A stretch of DNA of 64,000 nt from Geobacter sp. (GTDB taxonomy: Bacteria > Desulfobacterota > Desulfuromonadia > Geobacterales > Geobacteraceae), in the NCBI GenBank assembly GCA_003574885.1, contig PJFC01000002.1:1-64000 (forward strand). The letters are read 5' to 3'. The number at the start of each line of letters is the position of its first letter. Position 1 is the first letter of the stretch. Of this stretch, positions 36,230-45,527 are shown one piece after another. The notes beneath the pieces are model-generated. The model was not told the origin of the DNA, did not search any database, and saw only the letters and a list, made by a program, of their open reading frames with translations. Made by a program: the position numbers and the translations under genes.

Positions 36230-37577
36230 TATTGCAATTCGTGTTACCAATCTCAGCAAGTGCTATCAGATTTACGGGACTCCTCGCGACAGGTTGAAAC
36301 AGTTTGTGTTGCCCAAAGTAAAAAGTTTCTTAGGTCGGGAACCGAACAACTACTATCAGGAGTTTTGGGCGCTCAAGGATGTGTCTTTTGAGGTGAAGCG
36401 CGGGGAGACGTTAGGGATTATCGGACGTAATGGGGCGGGTAAATCGACCTTGCTACAGATGATTTGTGGAACACTGACGCCGACGGAAGGGACTGTTGAA
36501 ACTTTTGGACGCGTAGCGGCGTTGTTGGAATTGGGGGCAGGGTTTAACCCCGATTTCACTGGTCGTGAAAATGTTTATTTGGCTGCTTCCATTTATGGCT
36601 TATCCCGTGAAGAAATTGATGACCGTTTCGATCAAATTGCTGCTTTCGCTGACATTGGTGAGTTTATTGAGCAACCTGTTAAAACATATTCGAGCGGGAT
36701 GTATGTACGGTTGGCATTTGCAGTTGTGTCGAAAATTGAGCCTGCAATCCTGATTGTGGATGAAGCTCTAGCGGTGGGTGATGCTCGTTTTCAGAAAAAA
36801 TGCCTTGAAAATATGTATGCCTTGAAGGATAAGGGGGCTACTATCATCCTGGTGACCCACGATACTTTTACTGCCAAGAATTTTTGCTCTCGCCTATTGT
36901 TGCAAGATCACGGGAGGCTTATAGCTGATGGCGAACCATCTCTTGTCGCAACCCATTATTATCGCATTCTTTTCCCAGAGTCCGACGGAGTCGTCAGTGT
37001 AGCACCAATGTCTTCTCATAATATCGAAGGAAATCCTCCAAAGCAGGAAACCACTCTCCATCTGCCCACTCCCTCCTTTGTAGTACGTCCAAATGAAAAT
37101 AGCGGAATGTGGGGCCGAGGCGGAGCATGGCTTAAAGAGGTGCGGGCATATGGGTTCATGCCGCCCAATCGGTTTCAGGGCGGACAGAAGCTGATTTTTG
37201 AATGCGACTATCAGTTTGACCCGGCTGTCATCAGTGCCCTCATTGCACAAGAAGAGGTCATGCCCAATCTCTTGATAGGCCTTCGTTTGGATACAGCTAA
37301 AAACACGGTCATAACTGATATTGCCACTACCGCCTTAGGTGATGGGCTTATGGATTTTGATGTTTTAACTGAACAAAAGGCTACTTTTCGCTTTTCCTGT
37401 ATCATGCCACACCTAGCTCACGGCGATTATTTCCTTACACCTGGAATTGCTGTCGGTAACGGGAATGTGTGTGTCCCATTGCGCGGCTACGACAATCTAA
37501 TAGAACTGTGTTGTGAGCCTTCTGACTTGGTAATTGGACTTCTGAAAATTAATTACAACGTTACGAGAGTGGGGTAG
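36219..37577 (+). CDS. wzt: O-antigen ABC exporter ATPase Wzt with carbohydrate-binding C-terminus
   Basis: 452 residues. The N-terminal ATPase (about 1-245) has Walker A GRNGAGKSTL, signature YSSGMYVRLAF and Walker B ILIVDEALAVGD. The last 170 residues (about 280-452) form a beta-rich Wzt_C-type domain. In Escherichia coli O9a this domain recognises the capped non-reducing end of the finished chain before export. Presence of the domain therefore predicts a terminally modified O chain, which fits the methyltransferase protein encoded 3 bases downstream. The ATG at 36219 follows GGAAGGGA. Confidence 0.91.
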   Translation: MSSDIAIRVTNLSKCYQIYGTPRDRLKQFVLPKVKSFLGREPNNYYQEFWALKDVSFEVKRGETLGIIGRNGAGKSTLLQMICGTLTPTEGTVETFGRVAALLELGAGFNPDFTGRENVYLAASIYGLSREEIDDRFDQIAAFADIGEFIEQPVKTYSSGMYVRLAFAVVSKIEPAILIVDEALAVGDARFQKKCLENMYALKDKGATIILVTHDTFTAKNFCSRLLLQDHGRLIADGEPSLVATHYYRILFPESDGVVSVAPMSSHNIEGNPPKQETTLHLPTPSFVVRPNENSGMWGRGGAWLKEVRAYGFMPPNRFQGGQKLIFECDYQFDPAVISALIAQEEVMPNLLIGLRLDTAKNTVITDIATTALGDGLMDFDVLTEQKATFRFSCIMPHLAHGDYFLTPGIAVGNGNVCVPLRGYDNLIELCCEPSDLVIGLLKINYNVTRVG

Positions 37578-37580
37578 TTA

Positions 37581-39638
37581 ATGGGATATGTACAGCACAA
37601 GTACACAAGAACGTATTTTACTAAAACCAATGCAGATGGCTCAGTTGCAGGCTATGGAGTTGAAGGTTATGAGGAATTCATGGAAGGGAAAATTCGGGAA
37701 ATTGATCTGACTATCTTGGATCGCATTAATTTCGTCGGTGGTCGGGTACTTGAATTTGGTTTTGGCCGGGGCGAAGCTATTAAGTACGCTTTGGAGCATG
37801 GAGTGGCTTATTATGAAGGGGTGGATTTTTCTGAACACGCAATTGAAATTGCTACCGAGTTTTTGGTAAAACACAAGCTCACCATTCCGACTCTGCACCA
37901 TGCGGATGCACTTGTCTTCCTCAAGGAATATACAAAAATTCACAAAGCTGAGAAGCGGCCCGATTTTGACATAATCCTTATGCTGGATTTTGTTGAACAT
38001 GTGCCGAGGGCAGAACTGCTTGAGATTATGGCTCTTTTGCGCGATATTCTGTCTGACACTGCCATATTAGCCATTAACACTCCTGCCTTCAGAGTTGACA
38101 ATGACGTGATTACAGATGATTTGTCGCCACTCAATACTGTCGATACCATTGATACATCAGACTTGATAGAAGAAACAGCCGGGATGCATTGCAACAAATA
38201 CACTCTCATTTCTTTGCAAGAATTCATGTGTGCCAGCGGTTTTGACGCAATTTCAGAAGCACATTTTTATGCTCCAGTCACTGCGCCATTGAATTGTCGA
38301 TCAATTCCTTCATTCCGTATGGCCTGGCATGAGGCCGTAGCTCAGGGGCGACCTTTATCGCCAAATTGGAAAGAAGATACTGTCGAGTATGCCTATCAGA
38401 AGCAGGAATTACCACATTGGCATAACTTTAACCAGGGACGGCTTAACGGCATATCGCTTCTTCTCACTGATCAGTACCAACAATACTTTCCTGCCGGCGA
38501 ATATGACCCTGAACTGTTCGACGATTTAGACCAACAGGATGCTGGTGGCAAGACCATCTTTGATATAGGTGGTTTCATGGGGGTTAGTTCCATGCTCTTT
38601 GCCCAATCGGTCGGGGCTTTAGGACGGGTTGTATGTTTTGAGCCCAATCCATGGAACCGGCAGCGTATCCGCTCCAATCTCTCCAGTAACCCAAATTTAG
38701 CTAAGAACATTTCTCTTTACGGTCTAGCACTTGGTGACACTACTGGCAAAATGGAGATGCTGTTTTCTGACAATGTCGACACCGGTTTCAGCAGCACTTC
38801 ACAGAGCATTTCTTCACACGGGACTCTTCCCAAGGATCATTTGCTCTCTCTCGGGTTTTATCATACAAGTGCCAAACTTATTACTTTGGATGAATTTGTG
38901 CACTCAACAGGCATTGTTCCACACATCCTCAAGGTAGATATTGAGGGTGCTGAGCACCTATTTCTGGGTGGAGCCGAAGCTACCATTAGAGAACATCGTC
39001 CACTCATTTACATGGAAGTCCATTCTACTTTCTGTGCATGGGTATGCAGTCAGAAATTGATGCGATTAGGTTATACAACGAGTCTTTTACTTGAAGAAGA
39101 CGATGGTCGCATCATGATCAAGGCGGAGCCCCAACAGGCTTCTCGTGTATTACCGGACTCGGCTTCATTGAGTAGAGAACTGTTCGACCTGCTACGGATT
39201 GAGCGTCAACATCAAAATAAATGGTTTATTAATAATTGTGAAACACAAATAAAATCACATTCTCTTGAAGTGGATCTGCAAAATGCAAAAACTGAGCTGG
39301 ATATTGCGAATTCAGAGCTGCATAGTGCAAAAGCTGAATTACATAACGTAAACACAGAGATGCATAGCACGAAGGACGAACTTAACAACACTAAAAACGA
39401 ATTGAATGATACTAAATCAGAACTCAACAGTATTAAAAATGAACTGGAATGTACTAAAAAATTACTTAACGATACAAGGACAGAATTGAGTAATGTAAAT
39501 ACAGAACTGAATAGTACAAAATCTGAACTACATGATACTAACCAATCATTATTATGGTCAATGAAAATTGTAAATCACCCAATTATAAAGATACAGCATG
39601 CTATTTATAAAGCATTTAAACGCTTATCCTGCATTTAA
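37581..39638 (+). CDS. Dual methyltransferase with heptad coiled-coil tail; candidate O-antigen chain terminator
   Basis: 685 residues in three parts. The N-terminal part (about 1-250) is a SAM methyltransferase with motif I VLEFGFGRGEAI (56-67) and ILMLDFVEHV. The middle part (about 320-520) is an FkbM-type methyltransferase with FDIGGFMGVSSM, VVCFEPNPWN and LKVDIEGAEHLFLGG. From about 558 to 657 a run of heptads (xxxELxx) forms a long coiled coil, followed by an amphipathic end (IIKIQHAIYKAFKRL). WbdD in Escherichia coli O9a has methyltransferase, kinase, coiled coil and membrane helix, caps the O chain and uses the coil as a length ruler. Immediate linkage to wzt, whose tail should read such a cap, supports the same role. 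No kinase domain is visible. Confidence 0.75.
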   Translation: MGYVQHKYTRTYFTKTNADGSVAGYGVEGYEEFMEGKIREIDLTILDRINFVGGRVLEFGFGRGEAIKYALEHGVAYYEGVDFSEHAIEIATEFLVKHKLTIPTLHHADALVFLKEYTKIHKAEKRPDFDIILMLDFVEHVPRAELLEIMALLRDILSDTAILAINTPAFRVDNDVITDDLSPLNTVDTIDTSDLIEETAGMHCNKYTLISLQEFMCASGFDAISEAHFYAPVTAPLNCRSIPSFRMAWHEAVAQGRPLSPNWKEDTVEYAYQKQELPHWHNFNQGRLNGISLLLTDQYQQYFPAGEYDPELFDDLDQQDAGGKTIFDIGGFMGVSSMLFAQSVGALGRVVCFEPNPWNRQRIRSNLSSNPNLAKNISLYGLALGDTTGKMEMLFSDNVDTGFSSTSQSISSHGTLPKDHLLSLGFYHTSAKLITLDEFVHSTGIVPHILKVDIEGAEHLFLGGAEATIREHRPLIYMEVHSTFCAWVCSQKLMRLGYTTSLLLEEDDGRIMIKAEPQQASRVLPDSASLSRELFDLLRIERQHQNKWFINNCETQIKSHSLEVDLQNAKTELDIANSELHSAKAELHNVNTEMHSTKDELNNTKNELNDTKSELNSIKNELECTKKLLNDTRTELSNVNTELNSTKSELHDTNQSLLWSMKIVNHPIIKIQHAIYKAFKRLSCI
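39256..39555 (+). repeat. Heptad repeat encoding the coiled coil
   Basis: About 14 consecutive 21-base units encode heptads such as AKTELDI, ANSELHS, AKAELHN, TKDELNN, TKNELND, TKSELNS and VNTELNS. Glu-Leu occupies fixed heptad positions throughout. The near-identity of the units at DNA level suggests growth by unit duplication, which could change coil length between strains. Confidence 0.85.
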
Positions 39639-39656
39639 TACAACAGGTACTAATTT

Positions 39657-40658
39657 ATGTCTTACAGCCCTTTGGTCACGATCATAATTCCAGTATATAA
39701 TGGCTCTAATTATCTCAAGGAAGCAATAGAAAGCTCCCTTGCGCAGACGTATCACAATATCGAAGTCATTGTGGTTAATGATGGTTCTAAAGATGATGGC
39801 GCAACAGAGTCAATTGCAAAATCATTCGGCGATAAAATAAAATATTTTTACAAAGAAAACGGTGGAGTTGCTTCTGCGTTAAATGTGGGAATTAAGGAAT
39901 CTAAGGGCGAATACCTATCATGGTTGAGCCATGACGATATGTATCTATCTCATAAGATAAAGTATCAACTAGATTTTTTAGGCGATAAATTCTTGCCCAG
40001 ACAGATACTTTATGGCGATTTTCAAATATTTGATGTGCCAACTGGAAAGTCGAGTATCAATTTGACACCTTCTGTCAGCCCTGGGAACTATTTGTGTGAG
40101 GCACTATATCTGCTTTTCGGAGGCGCAATACATGGGTGCACGCTGCTTCTTCCCAAGGCATGTTTCGATGAAGTTGGTTTGTTTAACGAAGATTTAAGGA
40201 CAGTGCAGGACTATGATCTGTGGTTCAAACTGTTAAAGGCTCGATATGAGTTTAGACACATACAGGGACCGCTTATCGTTACAAGACATCATGAGGGACA
40301 GGGCACGTTATCCATGGCCGACATTCATCGCCAAGAGGTAGAACGGCTATACATCTGGGCTTTTGATGAATTTTTCGAGAGCTTCAAATGTTTTTCGCTT
40401 GAACAGGTTGCATCATTCGTCATGCTGTTAAAAAACAAGAACCTGACAGAAGCGCCATTTCATATCATCAAGCGCTGGCCTGATAATCAAGTCCAACGGG
40501 ATTGCTTGATGAGTTATCTCCAAGACCAAGATATTAACAAGAAAACGGTATTTCGGACATCAGTAAAGAAGTTGGTGCAACAAACTTTATTGACGAAACT
40601 GGCTACGGCGAAAAATCCAACTCTCGAGTGGATATTCCGCTTATTTGAAAAGAGGTGA
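39657..40658 (+). CDS. Glycosyltransferase family 2
   Basis: 333 residues. VTIIIPVYNGSNYLKEAIESSL, VIVVNDGSKDDG and LSHDDMYLSHKI (metal-binding DD) place it in GT2; YDLWFKLL contains the catalytic-region acid. It closely resembles the next gene across the first 120 residues, so the pair arose by tandem duplication. Its codons are rich in A and T. Sugar specificity cannot be read. Confidence 0.86.
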   Translation: MSYSPLVTIIIPVYNGSNYLKEAIESSLAQTYHNIEVIVVNDGSKDDGATESIAKSFGDKIKYFYKENGGVASALNVGIKESKGEYLSWLSHDDMYLSHKIKYQLDFLGDKFLPRQILYGDFQIFDVPTGKSSINLTPSVSPGNYLCEALYLLFGGAIHGCTLLLPKACFDEVGLFNEDLRTVQDYDLWFKLLKARYEFRHIQGPLIVTRHHEGQGTLSMADIHRQEVERLYIWAFDEFFESFKCFSLEQVASFVMLLKNKNLTEAPFHIIKRWPDNQVQRDCLMSYLQDQDINKKTVFRTSVKKLVQQTLLTKLATAKNPTLEWIFRLFEKR

Positions 40659-40665
40659 TACAAAC

Positions 40666-41655
40666 ATGGAAATGATGGAAGAGGATTTTTATCCAAAAGT
40701 TTCGATCGTGATTCCGGTGTACAACGGTTCGCATTATCTTCGCGAGGCGATAGACAGTGCACTTACGCAGACATATAAAAATACTGAAGTAATCGTGGTT
40801 AATGACGGTTCTACTGACGGGGGGAAGACAGAAGCAGTAGTAAAGTCTTTCGGTAACAGAATCAGATACTTCTATAAAAATAACGGAGGAGTATCAACGG
40901 CACTTAACCTTGGCATTAAAGAAATGACAGGGGACTATTTTGCATGGCTAAGTCATGATGATGTTTACTTTCCCAACAAAATAGAGCGCCAGATTGATTT
41001 TATCAGATCTAACCCAGATGCAAAGCTTGTCACTAGTAATTTTGTGTTCATTGATGAACATAGCGATGTGACAGGCGAATATGCCAACACAATACTGGAC
41101 GTTATTAGAACCTGTCGTGATGCTTTAACAGTTTGGACTTATGGTTGCTGTATATTGATACACAAGGGTTGCTTTAACAAGGTCGGTTTATGGAATGAAG
41201 CAAATAGGACCATACAGGATGATGAAATGTGGCTTAGATTGGTGAGACATTATCCTATTTACTTTATGGAAGACAAGCTTTGCAAGAGCAGGCAACACTC
41301 AGAGCAAGGTACGGTCAAATTAGCAGTGCAACACTTGAAAGATAAGTATAAATATTTCAAATGGATTGTTGAGGAGTTTGATATATCGTTGTTTTTTCCC
41401 ACTGGTTCGGAAGATACGAGACGGTTGCGTTCTCAGACATATATATGGATTGGAGATTACGCGGGAAGACTGGGAACATTTGATGGCGCTAGCCTCTGCT
41501 ATAAATACGCTGTTAAGGCAGACCCTTCTTCAAAAGAGGCCTACCTTAAATATATCCTAAGTGTAAAGTGTGTTCAGCGTATGATTGCTTACAAAAAACA
41601 TATATTTAAGAAATTACAGCTCGTCAGACCGGGAGGGACGAATGAGATTCACTGA
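40666..41655 (+). CDS. Glycosyltransferase family 2, tandem paralogue of the preceding gene
   Basis: 329 residues: VSIVIPVYNGSHYLREAIDSAL, VIVVNDGSTDGG, WLSHDDVYFPNKI and DDEMWLRLV. The ATG at 40666 is chosen because AGAGGTGA lies 7 bases upstream; an in-frame TTG at 40645 is discarded. It overlaps the following GT4 gene by 14 bases. The copy differs from its neighbour mainly in the C-terminal half, where acceptor specificity is usually set. Confidence 0.86.
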   Translation: MEMMEEDFYPKVSIVIPVYNGSHYLREAIDSALTQTYKNTEVIVVNDGSTDGGKTEAVVKSFGNRIRYFYKNNGGVSTALNLGIKEMTGDYFAWLSHDDVYFPNKIERQIDFIRSNPDAKLVTSNFVFIDEHSDVTGEYANTILDVIRTCRDALTVWTYGCCILIHKGCFNKVGLWNEANRTIQDDEMWLRLVRHYPIYFMEDKLCKSRQHSEQGTVKLAVQHLKDKYKYFKWIVEEFDISLFFPTGSEDTRRLRSQTYIWIGDYAGRLGTFDGASLCYKYAVKADPSSKEAYLKYILSVKCVQRMIAYKKHIFKKLQLVRPGGTNEIH

Positions 41656-42934
41656 TCTTCGTCCAAAACGGTTTGTGCCTTTATTCATCAAGGCGATGCT
41701 CCAACTCTATTGGGAGCTTATATATTCTGTCAGGATGGGGATGGTAAAACGAAAATCAAAGAGGATTTTGTTTGTCGCCATACCAGAGATTCATACTGTA
41801 AGGTGGATACGACAGATTTCTGATCAGAACTGGGATATTCATCTGTTCCCTGCCATAGATAGAGGTGCTGTTCACAGTGAGATGGAAGATGTTGTCGTTC
41901 ATTACTCGTTCTATAGCAAAAGAGATGGTAACGATTATAAAGTAAAATCAATTGGTATCCCATTGATATCAAGTTATATCACTCTCGGAATGATCGAGAT
42001 TATGAAAAAGTTTGTCCCTGATTATAGGGACGTTCAGTTAAAATGGCTGATAGGCAAGATTAAGCCTGATATTGTACATTCGCTCGAGTTTCAACATGCC
42101 GGATATCTAGTTTTGGCGGCGAAACGGACATTTAAGGGTAAATTCCCTGTCTGGATCGCAACAAATTGGGGAAGCGACATTTATCTATTTGGGCGCCTGC
42201 ATGAGCACAAAGATAGGATTCAACAGATACTTTCTTCATGTGACTATTATTCCTGCGAATGTTGTCGGGATGCTCTTTTGGCTATATCATTCGGAGCAAA
42301 AGAGGAAACTATCTTACCTGTATTCCCCAACACAGGAGGATATGATCTCCAGAGGGTAACTGAACTGAAGCATCCGGGTCCAACCTCAGAGAGGCGTATC
42401 ATTATGCTTAAAGGCTACTGGGGATGGGCATACAGATCTTTGGTCGGGTTGAGGGCACTTGAACGGTGCGCAGATATTCTTGAGGGATATACCGTTGTCA
42501 TTTACTTAGGGTTCAATTGGGAGATTCGGATTGCAGCCGAGCTTTTTACACTTAATACTGGTATACCGGTTACCTTCCTCCCATTAGTTTCGCACGATGA
42601 AATGCTGAGTTACCACGGTCGTGCTCGTATCTCGATTGGTATCAACATCAGCGATGCCATCAGCACGTCCTTTCTAGAGGCACTCGTGATGGGCTCATTC
42701 CCGATTCAGACCCATACAAGTTGTGCGAATGAATGGATAGAAGATGGTAGAACAGGCATACTGGTTCCTCCGGAAGATCCGGAGATTATAGAAAAAGCTA
42801 TAAGACGGGCACTTACTGATGACGCATTGGTAAATCAAGCAGCTGAAGAAAACTGGACGACGGCCATCAATAGGCTCGATGAAAATATACTCAAGTTGAA
42901 AACACTTGATTTCTATAAACGTGTGCAGTTATGA
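41642..42934 (+). CDS. Glycosyltransferase family 4-like
   Basis: 430 residues with a GT-B layout. After an N-terminal extension of about 40 residues (FVPLFIKAMLQLYWELIY, possibly membrane-associated) the core begins at KRILFVAIPEIHTVRWIRQIS. ATNWGSDIYLFGRL and SISTSFLEALVMGSFPIQT-like segments and ILVPPEDPEIIEKAI complete it. The gene at 44337 encodes a clear paralogue lacking the extension. The ATG at 41642 has GGGAGGG upstream and overlaps the previous gene. Confidence 0.82.
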   Translation: MRFTDLRPKRFVPLFIKAMLQLYWELIYSVRMGMVKRKSKRILFVAIPEIHTVRWIRQISDQNWDIHLFPAIDRGAVHSEMEDVVVHYSFYSKRDGNDYKVKSIGIPLISSYITLGMIEIMKKFVPDYRDVQLKWLIGKIKPDIVHSLEFQHAGYLVLAAKRTFKGKFPVWIATNWGSDIYLFGRLHEHKDRIQQILSSCDYYSCECCRDALLAISFGAKEETILPVFPNTGGYDLQRVTELKHPGPTSERRIIMLKGYWGWAYRSLVGLRALERCADILEGYTVVIYLGFNWEIRIAAELFTLNTGIPVTFLPLVSHDEMLSYHGRARISIGINISDAISTSFLEALVMGSFPIQTHTSCANEWIEDGRTGILVPPEDPEIIEKAIRRALTDDALVNQAAEENWTTAINRLDENILKLKTLDFYKRVQL

Positions 42935-44154
42935 AAACAGACCTTAAAATTGCAGTATTTTATCCATGGGGTAACATCCTTGAGCGCAAATCCGGTTCGA
43001 GTAGGAGATCTGGTGAAATGCTGGATGTCCTAAAAGACGAGTTCAGTGAAATCATATGCACCTCACCAACTGGTATGCTTGACACCCGAATAGGGAATAT
43101 CTTCTATAAGGGCTATTGTTGGCCTTTCAGCGCAAAACCGACGATATCAAAACTCCAGAACCTCTTTAATAGGGTTTTGGATATCATAACACTCGGAAAA
43201 AGCAAAGAAGAGGAAGGCTGGCTTTGGCTTCACAGTATTTATGCCATGGACCCGGTATTTGCTAAGCATGTTGACGAAATTACTGATTGGGCGGATGCAG
43301 TTATTGTTGAATTCACTTTCCCTTCACTACCAATTTTAAAAGCATGCCGGCATAAAAATAAAAGAGTTATTATTACACTACATGATATACTGTCTGACCA
43401 TGTAACAAAATCTAAATTATTAAAGTACTTCACACGTAAAATTGAAATTAACGCAATGAAAAAAGCTGATTGTATAGTTTGTACGTCTATTTCTGACAGG
43501 GAAAGGCTTAAAAAATACGGGATAAATGCTGAAATTATTCCACATGGCATTGACATCCAGCGATACAATACTGAACCCCAGAAACATTCTGAGGTCATAT
43601 CAGATGTTTTGGGTGATTTTGGTTTACCACAGCAAAACATATGCTTATTCGTAGGAGCCTGGCACCTACCTAATTTTGAAGCTGTTGATACAATTCGCCA
43701 GTTGGCGAAGTCAATGCAATCTACTGGCAAGGACAAAGTTAACTTTGTTGTAGTTGGTGACTGCTGTAAAGCTGAAAGAAACGACAATTTTTTTGCTTTG
43801 GGTAAAGTGGATGAAGAGGTGCTTCATGCTCTTTATAATGCAGCCGCCATGGTCTTGATACCTCTTACTAAAGGGGCAGGAGCCTCTTTGAAAACCATTG
43901 AAGCAATGGCTTATGGTAAGGTTATCCTTGGTACAACTGTTGCTTTTCGGGGCTATTCGGTTGAATCCAATGTCAACTGCTTAATATCAGATGAATTTTC
44001 AGGATATAAAAAACTTATAATTGATCTGCTTGCGGACCAAAATAAAAGAAAAGAAATAGGTTCTAATGCCCGCAAATTTGCTGAATTGTTTGACTCTCGA
44101 CTATTATATAGGCGATATGTTGACTTAATAATGGAGAGAGGCTGTGACAAGTGA
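42931..44154 (+). CDS. Glycosyltransferase family 4
   Basis: 407 residues, GT-B fold. IAVFYPWGNILERKSGSSRR is the N-terminal loop; CTSISDRERLKKYG, PHGIDIQRYN, CLFVGAWHLPNFEAV and KGAGASLKTIEAMAYGKVI form the C-terminal donor domain. Its start overlaps the previous stop by 4 bases (ATGA). Coding sequence is distinctly A+T rich. Sugar unknown. Confidence 0.85.
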   Translation: MKTDLKIAVFYPWGNILERKSGSSRRSGEMLDVLKDEFSEIICTSPTGMLDTRIGNIFYKGYCWPFSAKPTISKLQNLFNRVLDIITLGKSKEEEGWLWLHSIYAMDPVFAKHVDEITDWADAVIVEFTFPSLPILKACRHKNKRVIITLHDILSDHVTKSKLLKYFTRKIEINAMKKADCIVCTSISDRERLKKYGINAEIIPHGIDIQRYNTEPQKHSEVISDVLGDFGLPQQNICLFVGAWHLPNFEAVDTIRQLAKSMQSTGKDKVNFVVVGDCCKAERNDNFFALGKVDEEVLHALYNAAAMVLIPLTKGAGASLKTIEAMAYGKVILGTTVAFRGYSVESNVNCLISDEFSGYKKLIIDLLADQNKRKEIGSNARKFAELFDSRLLYRRYVDLIMERGCDK

Positions 44155-44179
44155 TAATTGTAGTCCCTACGACTGCTTG

Positions 44180-44332
44180 TCGTATTCGACTGTATATAAC
44201 CTTATAACTGGCGGCGCACTCCGTAACGGCTTGAGACGTCAGGCAATGGAACCTGCCGAGAATGGCTTCGATGTTAACCTTGCGCAAGAACAATTTGCGG
44301 ATCTCGCGAAGGTCTTTTTTCACAGGCGCTGA
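44180..44332 (+). pseudogene. Probable C-terminal remnant of a lost GT4 glycosyltransferase
   Basis: Between two GT4 genes, a frame without proper start encodes a stretch containing GALRNGLRRQAMEPAENGFD and then NLAQEQFADLAKVF before a TGA at 44330-44332. This looks like the final helix region of a GT4 enzyme (pattern LR..LRRQAME.AEN.FD...F..L), and nothing upstream supplies the rest. The most likely history is deletion of a gene between duplicates. A short real protein cannot be excluded. Confidence 0.45.
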
Positions 44333-44336
44333 GATA

Positions 44337-45527
44337 ATGAAAATCCTTTTTGTAGCCATGACGGATAGTATTCATACTGCCCGCTGGATTTCGCAGATCG
44401 CCGACCAGGGATGGGACCTGCACCTGTTCCCTAGTATGGAGTGTGGCTTGACTAGCCCGGCTTTCAGTAATTTGACGGTGCATCACGCCATCCGTGGAAA
44501 GGGTGAGGGCATAGACAGGAGTGTGAAGACTCGTGGGGTACCACTCTTTTCGGACTTTGTCTCTAAGGGCGTAGGAGAGGTGACTAAAAGGTTCTGGCCT
44601 GGGCTGCATGCAGAACGCCTTACGCGTTTAGTGAATCGTCTCAGACCCGATCTAGTTCACTCCCTTGAGATTCAGCATGCGGGGTATCTTACTCTTGAGG
44701 CCAAAAAGAAGCTTGGCCGGCAATTCCCCCCCTGGATTGTTACTAATTGGGGGAGTGATATTTCCCTTTTTGGCCGTCTTCCTGAACATGAACCGTTGAT
44801 ACGTGATGTTCTGGGCAACAGTGATTATTACTCCTGCGAGTGCCGACGCGATGTTTGCCTTGCCGAAGCTTTTGGGTTCCGGGGGGCAGTGTTGCCAGTG
44901 GTTCCTTGTACAGGAGGATTAGACCTGAAGGATGCACAATCATTGCGAACTCCAGGACCCGTTCATGCTCGACGGGGAATAATGCTTAAGGGGTACCAGG
45001 GGTGGTCAGGACGTGCACTGGTTGGGTTGCGGGCACTGGAACGTTGTGCTGATGCTCTAAAGGGATACGAAGTGTTTGTTTACTCTGCCTCACCGGAAGT
45101 GGTGATGGCGGGGCAACTCTTCAAGTCGAAGACCGGTATCCCTCTGACTGTCGTACCCCCGGGAACACCTCACAGAGAGATGTTGCGCCTGCACGGATGC
45201 GCCCGCATTTCCATCGGTCTGAGCATAAGTGACGGTATCAGCACCTCGTTTCTTGAGGCGCTCACCATGGGGTCTTTCCCTATTCAATCGTGGACCGCTT
45301 GTGCCGAAGAATGGGCTGAGGATGGCAAGAGCGTCCTTTTGGTCCCTCCTGAAGATGCCGATGTTGTTGAGCTGGCCATTAGACGGGCATTGACTGATGA
45401 CAACCTCGTTGAGCGAGCGGCTCAATTCAACTGGGAAACGGCAACACAGAAACTGGATATGAACATGTTGTCTGGTATGGCCGTAGATATGTATAGAACA
45501 ATTGCATTGGAGAAGGGAATTGCCTAA
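44337..45527 (+). CDS. Glycosyltransferase family 4-like, paralogue of 41642-42934
   Basis: 396 residues: MKILFVAMTDSIHTARWIS, WDLHLFPSMECG, VTNWGSDISLFGRLPEHE, DYYSCECRRDVCLAEAFGF, and ISTSFLEALTMGSFPIQS with the E-x7-E-like donor site. Nearly every motif has its counterpart in the gene at 41642, so the two are paralogues separated by another GT4 gene and a remnant. The ATG at 44337 follows the remnant's stop by 4 bases; longer starts lie in the remnant. Confidence 0.83.
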   Translation: MKILFVAMTDSIHTARWISQIADQGWDLHLFPSMECGLTSPAFSNLTVHHAIRGKGEGIDRSVKTRGVPLFSDFVSKGVGEVTKRFWPGLHAERLTRLVNRLRPDLVHSLEIQHAGYLTLEAKKKLGRQFPPWIVTNWGSDISLFGRLPEHEPLIRDVLGNSDYYSCECRRDVCLAEAFGFRGAVLPVVPCTGGLDLKDAQSLRTPGPVHARRGIMLKGYQGWSGRALVGLRALERCADALKGYEVFVYSASPEVVMAGQLFKSKTGIPLTVVPPGTPHREMLRLHGCARISIGLSISDGISTSFLEALTMGSFPIQSWTACAEEWAEDGKSVLLVPPEDADVVELAIRRALTDDNLVERAAQFNWETATQKLDMNMLSGMAVDMYRTIALEKGIA

